DNA of 41,580 nt from Pseudomonadota bacterium (GTDB taxonomy: Bacteria > Pseudomonadota > Alphaproteobacteria > Kiloniellales > J153), in the NCBI GenBank assembly GCA_022572685.1, contig JACZVL010000004.1, positions 1 to 41,580 of the forward strand. Reading direction: 5' to 3'. A program made the translations under genes and the position numbers. The notes beneath the pieces were generated by a model that saw only the letters and a program-made list of their open reading frames with translations, was not told where the DNA came from and did no database searches. Shown one piece after another: positions 27,878 to 36,415 of this stretch (within the stretch, counting starts at the first letter, position 1; every line of letters begins with the position of its first letter).

Positions 27878-30268
27878 ATGGCAACCAAGAAGGACGGTCC
27901 GCTCGGCCCGGGGCAGAAAAAGCTGGTCCAAGACAGCTTCGCCAAGGTCGTGCCGATCGCCGAGGCCGCCGCGGAGCTGTTCTACAACAAGCTCTTCGAG
28001 CTCGACCCCTCGGTCAAGGCCCTGTTCAAGACCGACATGAAAGAGCAGGGCAAGAAGCTCATGGCCACCCTCGCGCTGGCGGTCAAGGGCCTCAACGATT
28101 TGGACAAGCTGGTGCCCGTGCTCCAGCAGCTGGGCCGGCGTCATGCCGACTACGGCGTCGAGCCCGCGCACTACGGCACGGTCGCCGAGGCGCTGCTGTG
28201 GACCCTGGAGCAGGGCCTCAAGGACGACTTCACCGCCGAGGTGAAGGAGGCCTGGACCGTGGTCTACACCCTGCTGGCCGACACCATGATCGCGGCCGCC
28301 GATCAAGCAGACACACCTGAAGACACAACCGCATCTCAGAAAGTGGAGGGATCCGTGAGTAAGCAAGCCGTTTTCTCGGACCAGAACTTCCACCAGATGG
28401 TCGAGGACATGCCGATTAACGTCATGGTCGCCGATCTGGAGGAGTTCAAGGTCATCTACGCCAACAAGGCGACGCTCGCCTCGATTGCGCAACTGGAGGA
28501 AGTCACCAACCTCAAGGCCGACGATCTGGTCGGCACCTGCATCGACATCTTCCACAAGGACCCGGCGCACCAGCGCAAGCTGCTGTCCGACCCGAAGAAC
28601 CTGCCCCACAAGGCGCTGATTCAGGTCGGCCCGGAGACCCTCGATCTGCTGGTCTCGGCGATGTACGACGCCAAGGGCAACTACATCTACGCCATGCTGA
28701 CCTGGAGCATCGTGACCGAGAAGGTCAAGGCCGACGCCCAGGCCGCGCAGCTCACCCAGATGGTCGAGGACATGCCGGTCGGCGTGATGATGTGCGATCC
28801 CGAGACCCTCGAGATCAACTACCTCAACAAGTTCTCGACCGAGACCCTGCGCACCCTGGAGGAGCATCTGCCGGTCAAGGTCGACGACCTGATGGGCACC
28901 TGCATCGACATCTTCCACAAGAACCCGGCGCACCAGCGCAAGCTGCTGTCCGACCCGAAGAACCTGCCCCACAAGGCGCTGATTCAGGTCGGCCCGGAGA
29001 CCCTCGACCTGCTGGTCACCGCGATCAGCGACAAGGACGGCAACTACATGGGCCCGATGCTCACCTGGAGCGTGGTCACCCAGAAGATCCAGGCCGATCG
29101 CGAGAGCGCGCGGCTGTTGCAGATGATCGACAACATGCCGATCAACATCATGACCTGCGATCCCGAGACCCTCGAGATCAACTACCTCAACAAGACCAGC
29201 GTCACCACGCTGCGCTCGGTGCAGGCGTTGCTACCGGTCAGCGCCGACGAAATGTTGGGGCAGTGCATCGATATCTTCCACAAGAATCCCTCGCACCAGC
29301 GCAAGCTGTTGGCGGACCCGAAGAACCTGCCGCACAAGGCCAAGATCAAGCTGGGCGACGAGACCCTGCAGCTCAACGTCTCGGCCGTGATGGACAAGGA
29401 AGGCAAATACCTGGGCCCGATGGTGGCCTGGGACGTCGTGACCGCGCAGGTCCAGATGGCCGAGCGGGTCGGCGAGGTCGTCGACATCGTGTCCTCGTCC
29501 TCGGCGGAGTTGCAGGCGACCGCCGAATCCATGGCGGCGACGGCCGAGGAAACCAGCCGTCAGTCCGAGGCGGTGGCTGCCGCCGCCGAGCAAGCGACCA
29601 CCAACGTCCAGACCGTGGCCGCGGCGGCGGAGCAGATGGCCAAGTCGGTCGAGGAGATCGGCCGTCAGGTCGCGCAGTCCTCGATCGTCGCCGGGCGCGC
29701 GGTCGACGAGGCCAACCGCACCAACACCACGGTCGAGAGCCTGGCCGAGGCCGCCCAGAAGATCGGCGAGGTGGTCGAGCTGATCAGCGACATCGCCAGC
29801 CAGACCAACCTGCTCGCGCTCAACGCCACCATCGAGGCGGCGCGCGCGGGCGACGCCGGCAAGGGCTTCGCGGTCGTTGCCTCCGAGGTCAAGTCCCTGG
29901 CCAACCAGACCGCCAAGGCGACCGAGGACATTGCGGCCCAGATCTCGGGCATGCAGGAAGCCACCAGCGGCACGGTCGAGTCGATCAAGGGCATCTCCTC
30001 CACGATCGGCGAGATCAGCGAGATCGCCAACGCCATCGCCGCGGCGGTCGAGGAGCAGAGCGCCGCGACCCAGGAGATTTCGCGCAACGTTCAGGAGGCC
30101 GCGACCGGCACCCAGGACGTCTCGTCGAACATCACCAGCGTCAACGAGGCCGCGATCGAAACCGGCAAGTCCGCCGGCGGCGTCCTCGAGGCGGCCCAGG
30201 AGCTCTCCACCCAGGGCGAGAAACTGCGCACTGAGATCGAGAAGTTCATGAACGACGACGCCGCGTAA
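27878..30268 (+). CDS. Globin-PAS-PAS-PAS-MCP soluble chemoreceptor
   Basis: A 796-residue cytoplasmic methyl-accepting chemotaxis protein with no membrane segment. Residues 1-145 are a single-domain globin of the flavohemoglobin/VHb type: [18 protein letters not shown] carries the B10 tyrosine and [10 protein letters not shown] the proximal histidine. A linker (146-165) leads to three tandem PAS-like domains of 121-residue period (about 170-285, 291-406, 412-527; each with PxxxM, YxNK and [22 protein letters not shown]). The signalling domain ends the protein, with the hairpin tip [32 protein letters not shown]. Probably an oxygen, NO or redox sensor acting on CheA/CheW. An internal GTG at codon 160 has a strong ribosome-binding site. 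Confidence 0.9.
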   Translation: MATKKDGPLGPGQKKLVQDSFAKVVPIAEAAAELFYNKLFELDPSVKALFKTDMKEQGKKLMATLALAVKGLNDLDKLVPVLQQLGRRHADYGVEPAHYGTVAEALLWTLEQGLKDDFTAEVKEAWTVVYTLLADTMIAAADQADTPEDTTASQKVEGSVSKQAVFSDQNFHQMVEDMPINVMVADLEEFKVIYANKATLASIAQLEEVTNLKADDLVGTCIDIFHKDPAHQRKLLSDPKNLPHKALIQVGPETLDLLVSAMYDAKGNYIYAMLTWSIVTEKVKADAQAAQLTQMVEDMPVGVMMCDPETLEINYLNKFSTETLRTLEEHLPVKVDDLMGTCIDIFHKNPAHQRKLLSDPKNLPHKALIQVGPETLDLLVTAISDKDGNYMGPMLTWSVVTQKIQADRESARLLQMIDNMPINIMTCDPETLEINYLNKTSVTTLRSVQALLPVSADEMLGQCIDIFHKNPSHQRKLLADPKNLPHKAKIKLGDETLQLNVSAVMDKEGKYLGPMVAWDVVTAQVQMAERVGEVVDIVSSSSAELQATAESMAATAEETSRQSEAVAAAAEQATTNVQTVAAAAEQMAKSVEEIGRQVAQSSIVAGRAVDEANRTNTTVESLAEAAQKIGEVVELISDIASQTNLLALNATIEAARAGDAGKGFAVVASEVKSLANQTAKATEDIAAQISGMQEATSGTVESIKGISSTIGEISEIANAIAAAVEEQSAATQEISRNVQEAATGTQDVSSNITSVNEAAIETGKSAGGVLEAAQELSTQGEKLRTEIEKFMNDDAA
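28344..28357 (+). promoter_or_regulatory. Internal ribosome-binding site and GTG start within the chemoreceptor gene
   Basis: GTGGAGGGATCC directly precedes an in-frame GTG (28355-28357, codon 160), exactly at the junction between globin and PAS parts. It would produce a globin-less PAS3-MCP. It may be a relic of two fused genes or a second working start. Confidence 0.5.
28385..29455 (+). repeat. Three tandem 363-bp PAS-encoding repeats
   Basis: Equivalent positions recur every 363 bp (for example 28532, 28895, 29258). Between copies 1 and 2 a stretch of about 120 bases starting GGCACCTGCATCGACATCTT is nearly identical, with two differences, while other parts and copy 3 have diverged. This suggests duplication followed by local gene conversion. 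Confidence 0.85.
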
Positions 30269-30299
30269 GGCGACCAGGAACCCGCCTGGCGGCGGGCAC

Positions 30300-30345
30300 A
30301 AAAAAAGCGGGGCCGGCACGGAAAAGTGCCGGCCCCATTTCTTTG
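30300..30345. terminator. Bidirectional intrinsic terminator
   Basis: A perfect 11-bp stem GGGGCCGGCAC / GTGCCGGCCCC with loop GGAAAA (30310-30337) is preceded by seven A and followed by ATTTCTTT. It lies between the convergent chemoreceptor and deacetylase genes and should stop transcription from both sides. Confidence 0.92.
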
Positions 30346-30394
30346 CCCCGATATCAGCGCCGCGAGACCGCGCCGCCGCGCCCCACGAACCGCA

Positions 30395-31321
30395 TCAGTG
30401 GCGCATCAACGCGCCGATGTGGGCGGCGCCGGCGCTGGCCACCGCCTCCGGATTGTAGCCGCCCTCGAGGGCCGACACCAGACGACCGCCGCAGTGGTCG
30501 TCGGCGACCGCCATCAACAGCTCGGTCAGCCAGGCGAAGTCGGCGGTCATGAGGTGCTGATCGCCCAGCGGATCGCGCACGTGGGCGTCGAAACCGGCCG
30601 AAATGAACAGGAGTTCGGGCGCGAACTCCATGAGCCGGGGAACGATCCTGCTCTCGAACGCCTGCCGGAAGTCTTTCGCCGCGGTGTGTCGCGCGAGGGG
30701 AACGTTGACGATGTTTCCGGCCCCGGTGTCGCTGCTATCGCCCGAATTGGGAAAGATCAGCGACTGGTGGATCGAGGCCACCATCACGTTGGGCTGGTTC
30801 CGGAAGATCGCCTCGGTGCCGTTGCCGTGGTGAACGTCGAAATCGACGACGGCGACACGCTCGAGGCCATGAACCTGGCGAGCCTGCTGGACGCCGATGG
30901 CGACAGAATTGAATATGCAAAAGCCCATGGTGTTGGCCATCGCCGCATGGTGGCCCGGTGGGCGCACGGCGCAGAAGGCGTTCTGCGCCTCGCCCTCCTG
31001 CACCGCGTCGACCGCGGCGCAGACCGCGCCGGCCGCGCGCATCGCCGCGCTGAGCGAGCCCGGCGACATCACGGTGTCCGGCGCCATATAGGCCTCGCCC
31101 TCGGTGGGCAGGGTCTCGAAGACCTTCGAGATGTAGGGCATTTCGTGGGCGCGCGCGAGCTGGGCGCGTTCCGCGCAGGGCGCGCTACGCCGCTCCAATG
31201 CGTCGAACTCGGGTTCGTCCAGGCGGGCCAGCAGCGCCTGCAGACGCGCGGCCGACTCCGGGTGACCGTGGCCGGTATCGTGCCCGAGGCAGGCGGGGTG
31301 TGAATATAGAATCGTCGTCAT
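30395..31321 (-). CDS. Histone deacetylase-like / AcuC-type amidohydrolase
   Basis: A 308-residue zinc deacetylase of the HDAC superfamily. It has HPESAARLQALL, the catalytic His pair in VRPPGHHAAM, the zinc ligands in VVDFDVHHGNGTE and ISAGFDAHVRDPLG, and the GGYNPEAVA tail. Bacterial members deacetylate acetylpolyamines or protein lysines. I place the start at MTTILYSHP (31321); the longer track frame is a shadow. It follows an acetyltransferase-like gene by 17 bases, so an acetylation/deacetylation pair is possible. Confidence 0.88.
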   Translation of the reverse strand: MTTILYSHPACLGHDTGHGHPESAARLQALLARLDEPEFDALERRSAPCAERAQLARAHEMPYISKVFETLPTEGEAYMAPDTVMSPGSLSAAMRAAGAVCAAVDAVQEGEAQNAFCAVRPPGHHAAMANTMGFCIFNSVAIGVQQARQVHGLERVAVVDFDVHHGNGTEAIFRNQPNVMVASIHQSLIFPNSGDSSDTGAGNIVNVPLARHTAAKDFRQAFESRIVPRLMEFAPELLFISAGFDAHVRDPLGDQHLMTADFAWLTELLMAVADDHCGGRLVSALEGGYNPEAVASAGAAHIGALMRH

Positions 31322-31338
31322 CGCGCGCCGTCCCGGCC

Positions 31339-31947
31339 CTAACGGCCCTTCGGTTTCTCGCCTCGCGGCAGGCACCAGGGCCGGGCCCGCCTGTCGCCCT
31401 TGCGGCAGAACTCGCATTGGAGCTTGATCTGACTCATGTGGTTCGCGATCTGGCCCTCGCAAAGCTTCAGGAAAGCCACGCGGTCCTCGGCATCGACCGT
31501 GACATCGGAAATCGGCGCGCCGGTCACCTGCGGGTCGTTGAACCCAAGCCGGCGCAGCAGGCGCACGGTCCCGGGATGCACCGAATGGGCGTAGATGCGG
31601 GCGACGTTGTACGCCTCATCAGCGACCAGATCGGCGAAGCCCTGGGTGACGAGAAAACCGGCCAGCCCCCGCCGGCGCAGGCGGTTGTCGACGATAACCG
31701 AATCCAGTTTCAGGACGCGCCGGGCCTGGTCCCGCGCCGACCGATAGAGATGGAAGCAAGCGACCGCGCAGAGGGTGTCGCAACCCCAAAGGCCGACCAG
31801 CACGCGGTCGCAGTCGTCCGGCTCGTCGATACCGCCGTCGAGCGACGTCTGGATCGGTCCGATCTCGGGAGAGCTCGCATAGCGCCTGGCGAATTCCCGG
31901 AACTCCTCGGCCGAAATCTCCGCAATCCTTGGCCCGTCCTGCGCCAT
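31339..31947 (-). CDS. GNAT-like acetyltransferase with C-terminal cysteine motif
   Basis: A 202-residue protein. The segment LDSVIVDNRLRRRGLAGFLV resembles the acetyl-CoA-binding motif A of GNAT enzymes, followed by ARIYAHSVHPGTVRLLRRLGF (motif B-like). After the fold there is an extension with CEFCRKGDRRARPWCLPRG, three cysteines that might bind a metal. The acceptor substrate is unknown. Same direction and probably same transcript as the deacetylase gene downstream. Confidence 0.65.
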   Translation of the reverse strand: MAQDGPRIAEISAEEFREFARRYASSPEIGPIQTSLDGGIDEPDDCDRVLVGLWGCDTLCAVACFHLYRSARDQARRVLKLDSVIVDNRLRRRGLAGFLVTQGFADLVADEAYNVARIYAHSVHPGTVRLLRRLGFNDPQVTGAPISDVTVDAEDRVAFLKLCEGQIANHMSQIKLQCEFCRKGDRRARPWCLPRGEKPKGR

Positions 31948-32118
31948 GACCGCCCTTTTCCCGATCGCCGGACCGGCCTGGTCCGTCTTGGCATCGCAAT
32001 GATTCGAATTCTCCAGCCATTATCGCGCAAGAATATTAAAACGGCGATAAAGGAAAGGCCCCGGACCGCCCCTTGCCTCCCGTATTTACTGATTATTTTC
32101 AACGAGTTATGAGGCGTT

Positions 32119-33300
32119 CTAGATCAGGCCTCGGGCGCTCAGGTTCACCATCAGCGCGCGGCTCCCGAAGGTCCAGGGCGGCAGCCGGTCGCTTCGGTCG
32201 ACCCGGTTGACCAGGCAGCCCAGGGTGGGACACGAGATGCGCACGATGTCCCCGGTCTTGTGGGTGAAACCCTCGCCGGGCCGGTCGCGGTCCTGTACCG
32301 GCACGAACATGGTGCCGGTGAACAGCAGCAGGCCGTCGGGGTACTGGTGGTTCGGGTTGATGGTCTGCGCGGCCAGCTCGGTCACGTCGCGGCTGATCTC
32401 GGCCATCGAGCTGGCGCCTTCCAGGCGGTAGCCGTCCTGGCCCTCGATGACCAGCTTGACTTCCGCCTGGCGCAGGTCGTCGAGGCCGAAAGTCTCGTCG
32501 AACAGGCGCAGGAAGGGGCCGATCGCGCAGGAGGCGTTGTTGTCCTTGGCGCGCCCCAACAACAACGCGCTCCGGCCCTCGAAGTCGCGCAGGTTGACGT
32601 CGTTGCCGAGCGTGGCGCCGACGATCCGGCCCCGGGGGTCGATCACCAGGACGGTCTCCGGCTCCGGATTGTTCCACACCGAATCCGGGTGCAGGCCGAC
32701 GTCCTCGCCGACCCCGACCGCGGACATCGGTGGCGCCTTGGAGAACACCTCGACATAGGGGCCGATGCCGACCTCGAGGTATTGCGACCACAGGCCGCGC
32801 TCGATCAGCGCCGCCTTCAGGCGCTCGGCCTCGGCCGAGCCGGGCTTGACCGAGGCGATGTCGGCGCCGGCGACCTGGGACAAATCGGCGCGAATCTCCT
32901 CGACCCGGGCCGGATCGCCCTGGGCGCGCTCCTCGATGACCCGCTCCAGCAGGCTGGCCACGAAAGTCACGCCGCAGGCCTTCAGGGCCTGGAGATCGCA
33001 AGGCGCCAGGAACCGGGGGCGAATCTCGTCGCGGCCCTCGCGCGGGCTGTTGGCGAGCAGGGCATCGGTGCTGCCCAGGACCTCGCCGCGCGGGGCGGCG
33101 CGCAAGGCCTCGACCGGCGCCTCGGTCTCGAGCAGATGGGCGACCGTCGGGATGGTGGCGGAAACGTCATGGACCTGCCCATCTTCGATCACCACCAGCG
33201 ACGGCCCGGCATGCTTGCCGGGCACCCAGGCGCGACCGACCAACGTTCCGGCATCGCCGTCCGTCGGCAGGCAGCTCGCGGCGTCGAGTTCGAGGTGCAT
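32119..33300 (-). CDS. 2-keto-3-deoxy-pentonate dehydratase (FAH family, XylX-like)
   Basis: A 393-residue fumarylacetoacetate hydrolase-fold protein. The whole sequence follows XylX of the Weimberg pathway: CDLQALKACGVTFVASLLERVIEERA, LWSQYLEVGIGPYVEVFSKAP, WNNPEPETVLVI (metal-binding E residues), LGNDVNLRDFEGRSALLLG, AKDNNASCAIGPFLRLFDETF, HQYPDGLLLFTGTMF and a C-terminal PWTFGSRALMVNLSARGLI. XylX-type enzymes dehydrate 2-keto-3-deoxy-D-xylonate/arabinonate to 2-oxoglutarate semialdehyde. It fits the other sugar-acid genes in the window. No dehydrogenase or aldehyde oxidase lies directly beside it. Confidence 0.85.
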   Translation of the reverse strand: MHLELDAASCLPTDGDAGTLVGRAWVPGKHAGPSLVVIEDGQVHDVSATIPTVAHLLETEAPVEALRAAPRGEVLGSTDALLANSPREGRDEIRPRFLAPCDLQALKACGVTFVASLLERVIEERAQGDPARVEEIRADLSQVAGADIASVKPGSAEAERLKAALIERGLWSQYLEVGIGPYVEVFSKAPPMSAVGVGEDVGLHPDSVWNNPEPETVLVIDPRGRIVGATLGNDVNLRDFEGRSALLLGRAKDNNASCAIGPFLRLFDETFGLDDLRQAEVKLVIEGQDGYRLEGASSMAEISRDVTELAAQTINPNHQYPDGLLLFTGTMFVPVQDRDRPGEGFTHKTGDIVRISCPTLGCLVNRVDRSDRLPPWTFGSRALMVNLSARGLI

Positions 33301-33323
33301 GAACGGGGTCTCCGGCTCGCGGT

Positions 33324-33365
33324 CCCTGGGCCTGACGCCCGGATCACTCCCTGGGCGTGACGCCC
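33324..33365. repeat. Direct repeat with internal hairpin upstream of the FAH-family gene
   Basis: CCCTGGGCCTGACGCCC (33324-33340) and CCCTGGGCGTGACGCCC (33349-33365) repeat with a 25-bp period and one difference. The second contains GGGCG-TGA-CGCCC, able to form a short hairpin. It sits between the kinase stop and the dehydratase start and may be an operator or a weak terminator. Confidence 0.45.
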
Positions 33366-33395
33366 AATCATATGGAGCCCGGCCGCCGAAGCAAA

Positions 33396-35330
33396 TTATT
33401 CCGGAGACCGGCCGCGGTCCAGAATGGCGCGGATCTTCCGTCCCAGCGCGGCCTTGCGGAACGGCTTGCCGATCATCTCGGCGGCCTCGTCCAGCACGCC
33501 CTTGTGGACGACGGCGTTATCCGTGTAGCCGGAGGTGTAGAGCACCTTGAGGTCCGGATAATGTTCCCGGGCCAGGCGCGCGAGTTGCGCACCGTTGACG
33601 CCGCCCGGCAGCACCACGTCGGTGAACAACAGGGCGACCTCCGGGTGCCGGCCGAGCATGGCGAGCGCCGAGTCCGCGTCGGTGGCCTCCAAGGCAACGT
33701 ATCCCAGACTCCCGAGCATCTTCATCGCCAGCAGGCGCACCTCCGGGTCGTCCTCGACCACCAGGATCGTCTCGAGCGTGCCGTTGGTGGCCGATTGAAC
33801 GATCGGCACCTCGAGGTCGCCCAGGTATTCGGGCTCGCTGCTGCGCGGCAGGTAGACCTTCACCGTGGCGCCGTGGTCCGGCTCGCTGTAGATCTTGACG
33901 TGGCCACCGGACTGCTTGACGAAGCCGTAGATCATGCTGAGCCCGAGCCCGGTCCCCCGACCGACCTCCTTGGTGGTAAAGAACGGTTCGAAGGCGCGCT
34001 CGATGGTTTCGGACGACATGCCGACGCCGTCGTCGGTCACCGCCAGCATGACGTATTGGCCGGCGACGACCTCGGCATGGGCGGCGGCGTAGTCGTCGTC
34101 GAGCCGGACATTGGCGGTTTCGATCGTCAGCTTGCCGCCCTTCGGCATGGCATCGCGCGCATTGACCGCCATGTTGAGCAGCACGTTCTCCAGTTGCGCC
34201 CGGTCGACCTTGCAGCGCCATAGGCCCGCCGCGGTCACGGTTTCGATATCGATGGTCTCACCCAGGGTCCGCTGCAGGAGTTCGGACATGCCCAGGACCA
34301 GTTTGTTGATATCGATGACCTTGGGCTCCAACGGCTGGCGGCGGGAGAACGCCAGGAGGCGCGACGTCAAGGCGGCGGCGCGGTCGGCGGCGGCGATCGC
34401 GCGCGACACCGACTCGCGTGGTTTCGGAGCCTCGCCGAGCTCGGCCTCGGCCAGTTCCAGGTTGCCGATGATGATCGCCAGAAGGTTGTTGAAGTCGTGG
34501 GCCACGCCCCCGGTCAGCTGGCCCACGGCCTGAAGCCTCTGGGCGTGGCGCAACTGCGCCTCGCGTTGCTCGCGCAAGGAGACATCGTGGAGGATCACCG
34601 TGAACACCGTGTCTCCCTCCGCGTCGACCTTGGAGATCGAGGCCTCGGCCGGAAACTCCTCGCCGTTCTTCCGGAGCCCGACGACCTTGCCGCGCTCACT
34701 CATCAGCCGGCTGGCCTCCGGGGCGCCGTGGAACTGGCCCAAGTAGCCGCGGTGGGCGGTTCTGAAGCGCTCGGGCAAGAGCGTCTCGAGAGGTTTTCCC
34801 AAGATATCCTCGGGCGCATAGCCGAAGATTTCCTCGGCGCCCTTGTTGAACAGTTGGATCTTCTGGTCCCGGTCGACCGAAATGATCGCGGCGGAGGCGA
34901 TGTTGACGATCTCGGCGAAACGGCGGACCGAGAAATTCAGCGCCTGGCCGGTCTGACGGTGGGCGCCCAGCTCGTGGGTGAACTCGGCCCGGGTTTCTTC
35001 GAGATACCTGGCCTGCGCGGCCAATCCGGTGCGGAGCAGCGCCAGCCCGAACGCGGTGGCCCCGACACTGGCGACCACCACCACCCAATTGTAGGCCGGC
35101 GATATGGACCCGCCCCACGCGACGGGCAAGGGCGCGCCGTGCAGGCGCAACAAGTCGGCTAGGTGATAGAGGCCGATGGCCGCCAAGCCGCCAGCGATCC
35201 ACAGCAAGCCGCGGCGGGCCCTGGCGTCGACGGCCGGCTCTCGATGCCACGTCACATAGAAAACCGCGGCCGCCGCAATCCCAATGACCGCGACATCGAC
35301 GAACGATCGAAGAACGACCGGCTCCGTCAC
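33396..35330 (-). CDS. Membrane hybrid PAS histidine kinase with C-terminal receiver
   Basis: A 644-residue sensor kinase. The N-terminus has about three hydrophobic segments (FVDVAVIGIAAAAVFYV, LLWIAGGLAAIGLYHLADL, WVVVVASVGATAFGLALL). A PAS domain follows (about 135-250; IVNIASAAIISVDRDQKIQLFNKGAEEIFGY), then the HisKA box GGVAHDFNNLLAIIIGNLE, a HATPase domain (NMAVNARDAMPKGG, DDGVGM, GRGTGLGLSM) and a receiver (VVEDDPEV, TDVVLPGG with the phosphoacceptor D, YTSGYTD, GKPF). The GTG start 35330 has a GGGAGGG site. This is a phosphorelay type common in Rhodospirillales. Signal and partner unknown. Confidence 0.9.
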   Translation of the reverse strand: MTEPVVLRSFVDVAVIGIAAAAVFYVTWHREPAVDARARRGLLWIAGGLAAIGLYHLADLLRLHGAPLPVAWGGSISPAYNWVVVVASVGATAFGLALLRTGLAAQARYLEETRAEFTHELGAHRQTGQALNFSVRRFAEIVNIASAAIISVDRDQKIQLFNKGAEEIFGYAPEDILGKPLETLLPERFRTAHRGYLGQFHGAPEASRLMSERGKVVGLRKNGEEFPAEASISKVDAEGDTVFTVILHDVSLREQREAQLRHAQRLQAVGQLTGGVAHDFNNLLAIIIGNLELAEAELGEAPKPRESVSRAIAAADRAAALTSRLLAFSRRQPLEPKVIDINKLVLGMSELLQRTLGETIDIETVTAAGLWRCKVDRAQLENVLLNMAVNARDAMPKGGKLTIETANVRLDDDYAAAHAEVVAGQYVMLAVTDDGVGMSSETIERAFEPFFTTKEVGRGTGLGLSMIYGFVKQSGGHVKIYSEPDHGATVKVYLPRSSEPEYLGDLEVPIVQSATNGTLETILVVEDDPEVRLLAMKMLGSLGYVALEATDADSALAMLGRHPEVALLFTDVVLPGGVNGAQLARLAREHYPDLKVLYTSGYTDNAVVHKGVLDEAAEMIGKPFRKAALGRKIRAILDRGRSPE

Positions 35331-35499
35331 GAACCCTCCCCACTACTCCCCGCCGATGATCGCGCTGCTTTCGTTGCAACCTTTATTCCCGACGGTTATG
35401 CAATTTTTACCAGATTCACGGAGCCCTGGCGAGTCATACCGGCACCCGCGCCGGCCACCCGTGCAGAAGCGGAAGGGCCGCGGGGACGGGGAACCGGCG

Positions 35500-36276
35500 T
35501 CAGCCTTCGTGGGTCGGCACGACGACCATCTGGGCGATGGTGACGCGCGCGGGCTGATCGAGCGCGTAGACGATGGCGCGGGCGATGTCGCCGGGCTCGA
35601 GGGTTTCGGCGAAGCTATCGTAGTAGGCCGTGCCCTTGGCCGCATCGCCGCGATGCCGGCGTCCGGCGAACTCGGTCCGGGTCAGGCCCGGCAGAATCTC
35701 GGTCACCCTGAGGTCGCGGTCCCCGTAGTCCAGGCGCAGCGCCTCGGTGAAGCCGCGCACGGCGAACTTGCTGGCGTTGTAGATGGTGCCCCCGGGATAG
35801 GCCTTGAGCCCGGCGGTCGAGCCCAGGGTCACCACGTGGCCGCGTCCCCGCGCGACCATGCCCGGGACGACCGCGTGACAGGTCCGGATCATGCCGGTCA
35901 CGTTGGTCTCGATGATGCTGGCCCAGTCCGCGACCGCGCCTTGGTCGAGGCGCCGGCGCCCGCCCAGGTCGTGGCCGGCGTTGGCGACCAGGATGTCGAT
36001 GGCGCGCAAGCCCTCGGGCAGCCGCGCGATCAGGCTTTCGGCCGAGGCCGCATCGGCCACGTCCAGCTCGATGGCGTGGGCACCGGCGCCCAGCTCCGCC
36101 ACCAGCTCGTCCAGGCGCGCCTTGTTGCGGCTCGCGCAGACCACGGCCACGCCGCGCGCGGCCAGCGCGCGGGCCGTGGCGGCGCCGATCCCGGCGCTGG
36201 CGCCGGTCACCAGCGCCACCGCGCCGGGTTGCAGGATACCGTCCTCGGCCAAGTGTCCATCCTCCGCTGGCATCAT
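35500..36276 (-). CDS. SDR-family oxidoreductase (YdfG-like)
   Basis: A short-chain dehydrogenase/reductase of about 250 residues. The cofactor loop is TGASAGIGAAT, CASRN suggests NADP preference, NAGHDLGG is the structural NAG motif, and catalysis is by S (TLGSTAG) and YNASK. LPGLTRTEFAGRRHRGD resembles YdfG-type 3-hydroxy acid dehydrogenases. Start uncertain: ATG 36276 (used here) or TTG 36252, which has a better-placed GGAGG and begins closer to the fold. The track frame to 36447 adds non-conserved sequence. Confidence 0.85.
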   Translation of the reverse strand: MMPAEDGHLAEDGILQPGAVALVTGASAGIGAATARALAARGVAVVCASRNKARLDELVAELGAGAHAIELDVADAASAESLIARLPEGLRAIDILVANAGHDLGGRRRLDQGAVADWASIIETNVTGMIRTCHAVVPGMVARGRGHVVTLGSTAGLKAYPGGTIYNASKFAVRGFTEALRLDYGDRDLRVTEILPGLTRTEFAGRRHRGDAAKGTAYYDSFAETLEPGDIARAIVYALDQPARVTIAQMVVVPTHEG

Positions 36277-36415
36277 CAGTGGTGCAAGTTGCCGTATGGA
36301 TACCGAACCGGGCCTGGTTTGCAAATCCATTCCGAAGCGCCTGGGCTGGTGGCGCCAACCGCACGCAGTCCAGGACCCTTGGCATCGCTTCCGGTTCCGA
36401 GAAGCTCCCTTGAGG

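Noticed and set aside
28385-29455. Regular repeats considered as a CRISPR array
   Set aside because: The 363-bp units are in frame and encode PAS-like domains of the chemoreceptor.
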